DNA of 64,000 bases from NCBI RefSeq assembly GCF_050947875.1, contig NC_134568.1, forward strand, positions 214,315,678 through 214,379,677. The letters run 5' to 3'. Within the stretch, counting starts at the first letter, position 1, and the number at the start of each line of letters is the position of its first letter. The notes below the pieces were generated by a model, which saw only the letters and a program-made list of their open reading frames with translations, did not search any database and had not been told where the DNA came from. A program made the translations under genes and the position numbers. The stretch comes from Dermacentor variabilis (Eukaryota; Arthropoda; Arachnida; Ixodida; Ixodidae). Shown in pieces: positions 63,076 to 64,000 of this stretch.

Positions 63076-64000
63076 AGCACTACAATGCAATGAACACTAC
63101 GTAACTATATTTTGACAGGCGGCATAAAAAAAGTACCTATTTTTAAACAGAAAATAATAATGCTAGTTACATGCAAACAGGACAGCGGACTGATTTATGC
63201 ACCAAAAAAGATACACACACCTAGAAAGCAGCCAACTGGCTCTTTGCTACGAAAAAGAATGCTGAAAAAAGAAAGACGGACAAAAAAGTCAATTTGTCGC
63301 ATATTTGAGAATTTTTTATAAAGAAACATTACATTTAGCTGTAGTTGTTTTATTAACTATTCCTGGTAGGCCATCTCAAATCAAATAGTTGTAATTAGAG
63401 AACCTGAACATTATTCTTATAGTTTTCAAATATTTCACATCGTCAGCTGTGCACGATCAAATATGAGATTGAAGCAAGAAATGCGATTAATTTTATCCCT
63501 TGCTCAGCGGACATAATGTACCAGAGCACGCTGTTGCTTAGGGAGCCGGGCTTTTCTGGTAAAACCACAATGAATCACAATAAAATACTGTTTAGACATG
63601 ACGTTCGGCAGTGGTTATTGTTTGGATACTATTTATAGATCAGCACATGTGTCATTTTGTCATATTAAAAATTAAGGCATTTCATTGCAACATACTTGAT
63701 ACAATAGTGGGACCATATGCCACAACCATTGGAAATAGAGAAAAAGTGCTTTCCTTTCGCTCACTCTGCCATTGCCGCAGACGATCCACATTTCTGGTTT
63801 GGGTGCAGTGGCATACACAAATGGTATTTGGGCCGCAAGGCTGCCTTTCTGAACTTAATGTGATAATGCATGACTGCGTATGCTCACAAGAGCACCGAGT
63901 TTGCTAACAGACTGTTTAGTTATTTCTAAGGCTCCTTATTGCTTTTAAACTAGAGCATGCATGCTTTTTAACATGCACTATAATGACAGAAACATTCTAG
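63076..64000. other. No recognised feature to window end
   Basis: AT-rich; open frames 63112-63321 and 63611-63907 have no motif I can name. Probably intron of the SDR39U1-like gene. Confidence 0.45.

Overview
This window is nuclear DNA of an arthropod, most likely a hard tick (Ixodidae). The evidence is a host gene with long transposon-filled introns, two copies of a tRNA-derived SINE that I recognise from memory as the tick SINE Ruka, and dense CR1-, RTE- and I-type LINEs, Ty3/gypsy and Tigger/Kolobok/Harbinger-type DNA elements. There is no operon structure and no bacterial or phage signal. The tick assignment is recognition, not a database result.

Two host genes are supported. On the minus strand, twelve coding exons between 59202 and 21501 encode cyclin-dependent kinase 10 (CDK10). 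They run from the start methionine to kinase subdomain XI; phases agree at every junction, and 313 codons plus two bases are present. The last coding exon or exons were not found and probably lie beyond position 1. About 0.7 kb upstream and divergently, the plus strand carries the first exons of an SDR39U1-like NAD(P)-binding epimerase (59.9-61.0 kb); the rest lies beyond 64000. The gap between them probably holds a shared bidirectional promoter.

The rest is mostly mobile DNA in layers. At 1-5.0 kb is a decayed Ty3/gypsy element with a Harbinger-like MITE inside its RNase H region. At 5.0-8.2 kb is a CR1-like LINE cut by two DNA elements. At 10.2-18.7 kb is a Tigger-like MITE split by a head-to-tail pair of I-type LINE copies. 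At 19.3-21.0 kb is a CAGGGTGTCTACC-terminated element, and at 21.7-23.7 kb a MITE within a MITE. At 26.5-35.1 kb, in CDK10 intron 10, a TTAA MITE contains a Harbinger-like element, which contains a near full-length I-type LINE, which contains a TA MITE. At 36.4-45.4 kb, in intron 8, an RTE LINE relic contains a TTAA MITE and a second CAGGG element; that element contains a 6.5-kb Kolobok-like transposon with a nearly open transposase, and inside the Kolobok lie a Tigger element and P-like debris. At 46.2-48.0 kb are two Tigger-type elements, at 51.6-53.4 kb a CR1-like LINE, at 56.7 kb Ruka with a perfect target duplication, and at 61.5-62.1 kb another TTAA MITE.

Many insertions can be dated relative to each other because removing the element and one target-site copy rejoins a recognisable sequence. 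The strongest candidates for something undescribed are the CAGGG...CCCTG family (5-bp target duplication, no recognised protein), the Kolobok-like element with a coding minisatellite, the LINE-LINE chimera and the four-level nest in intron 10.
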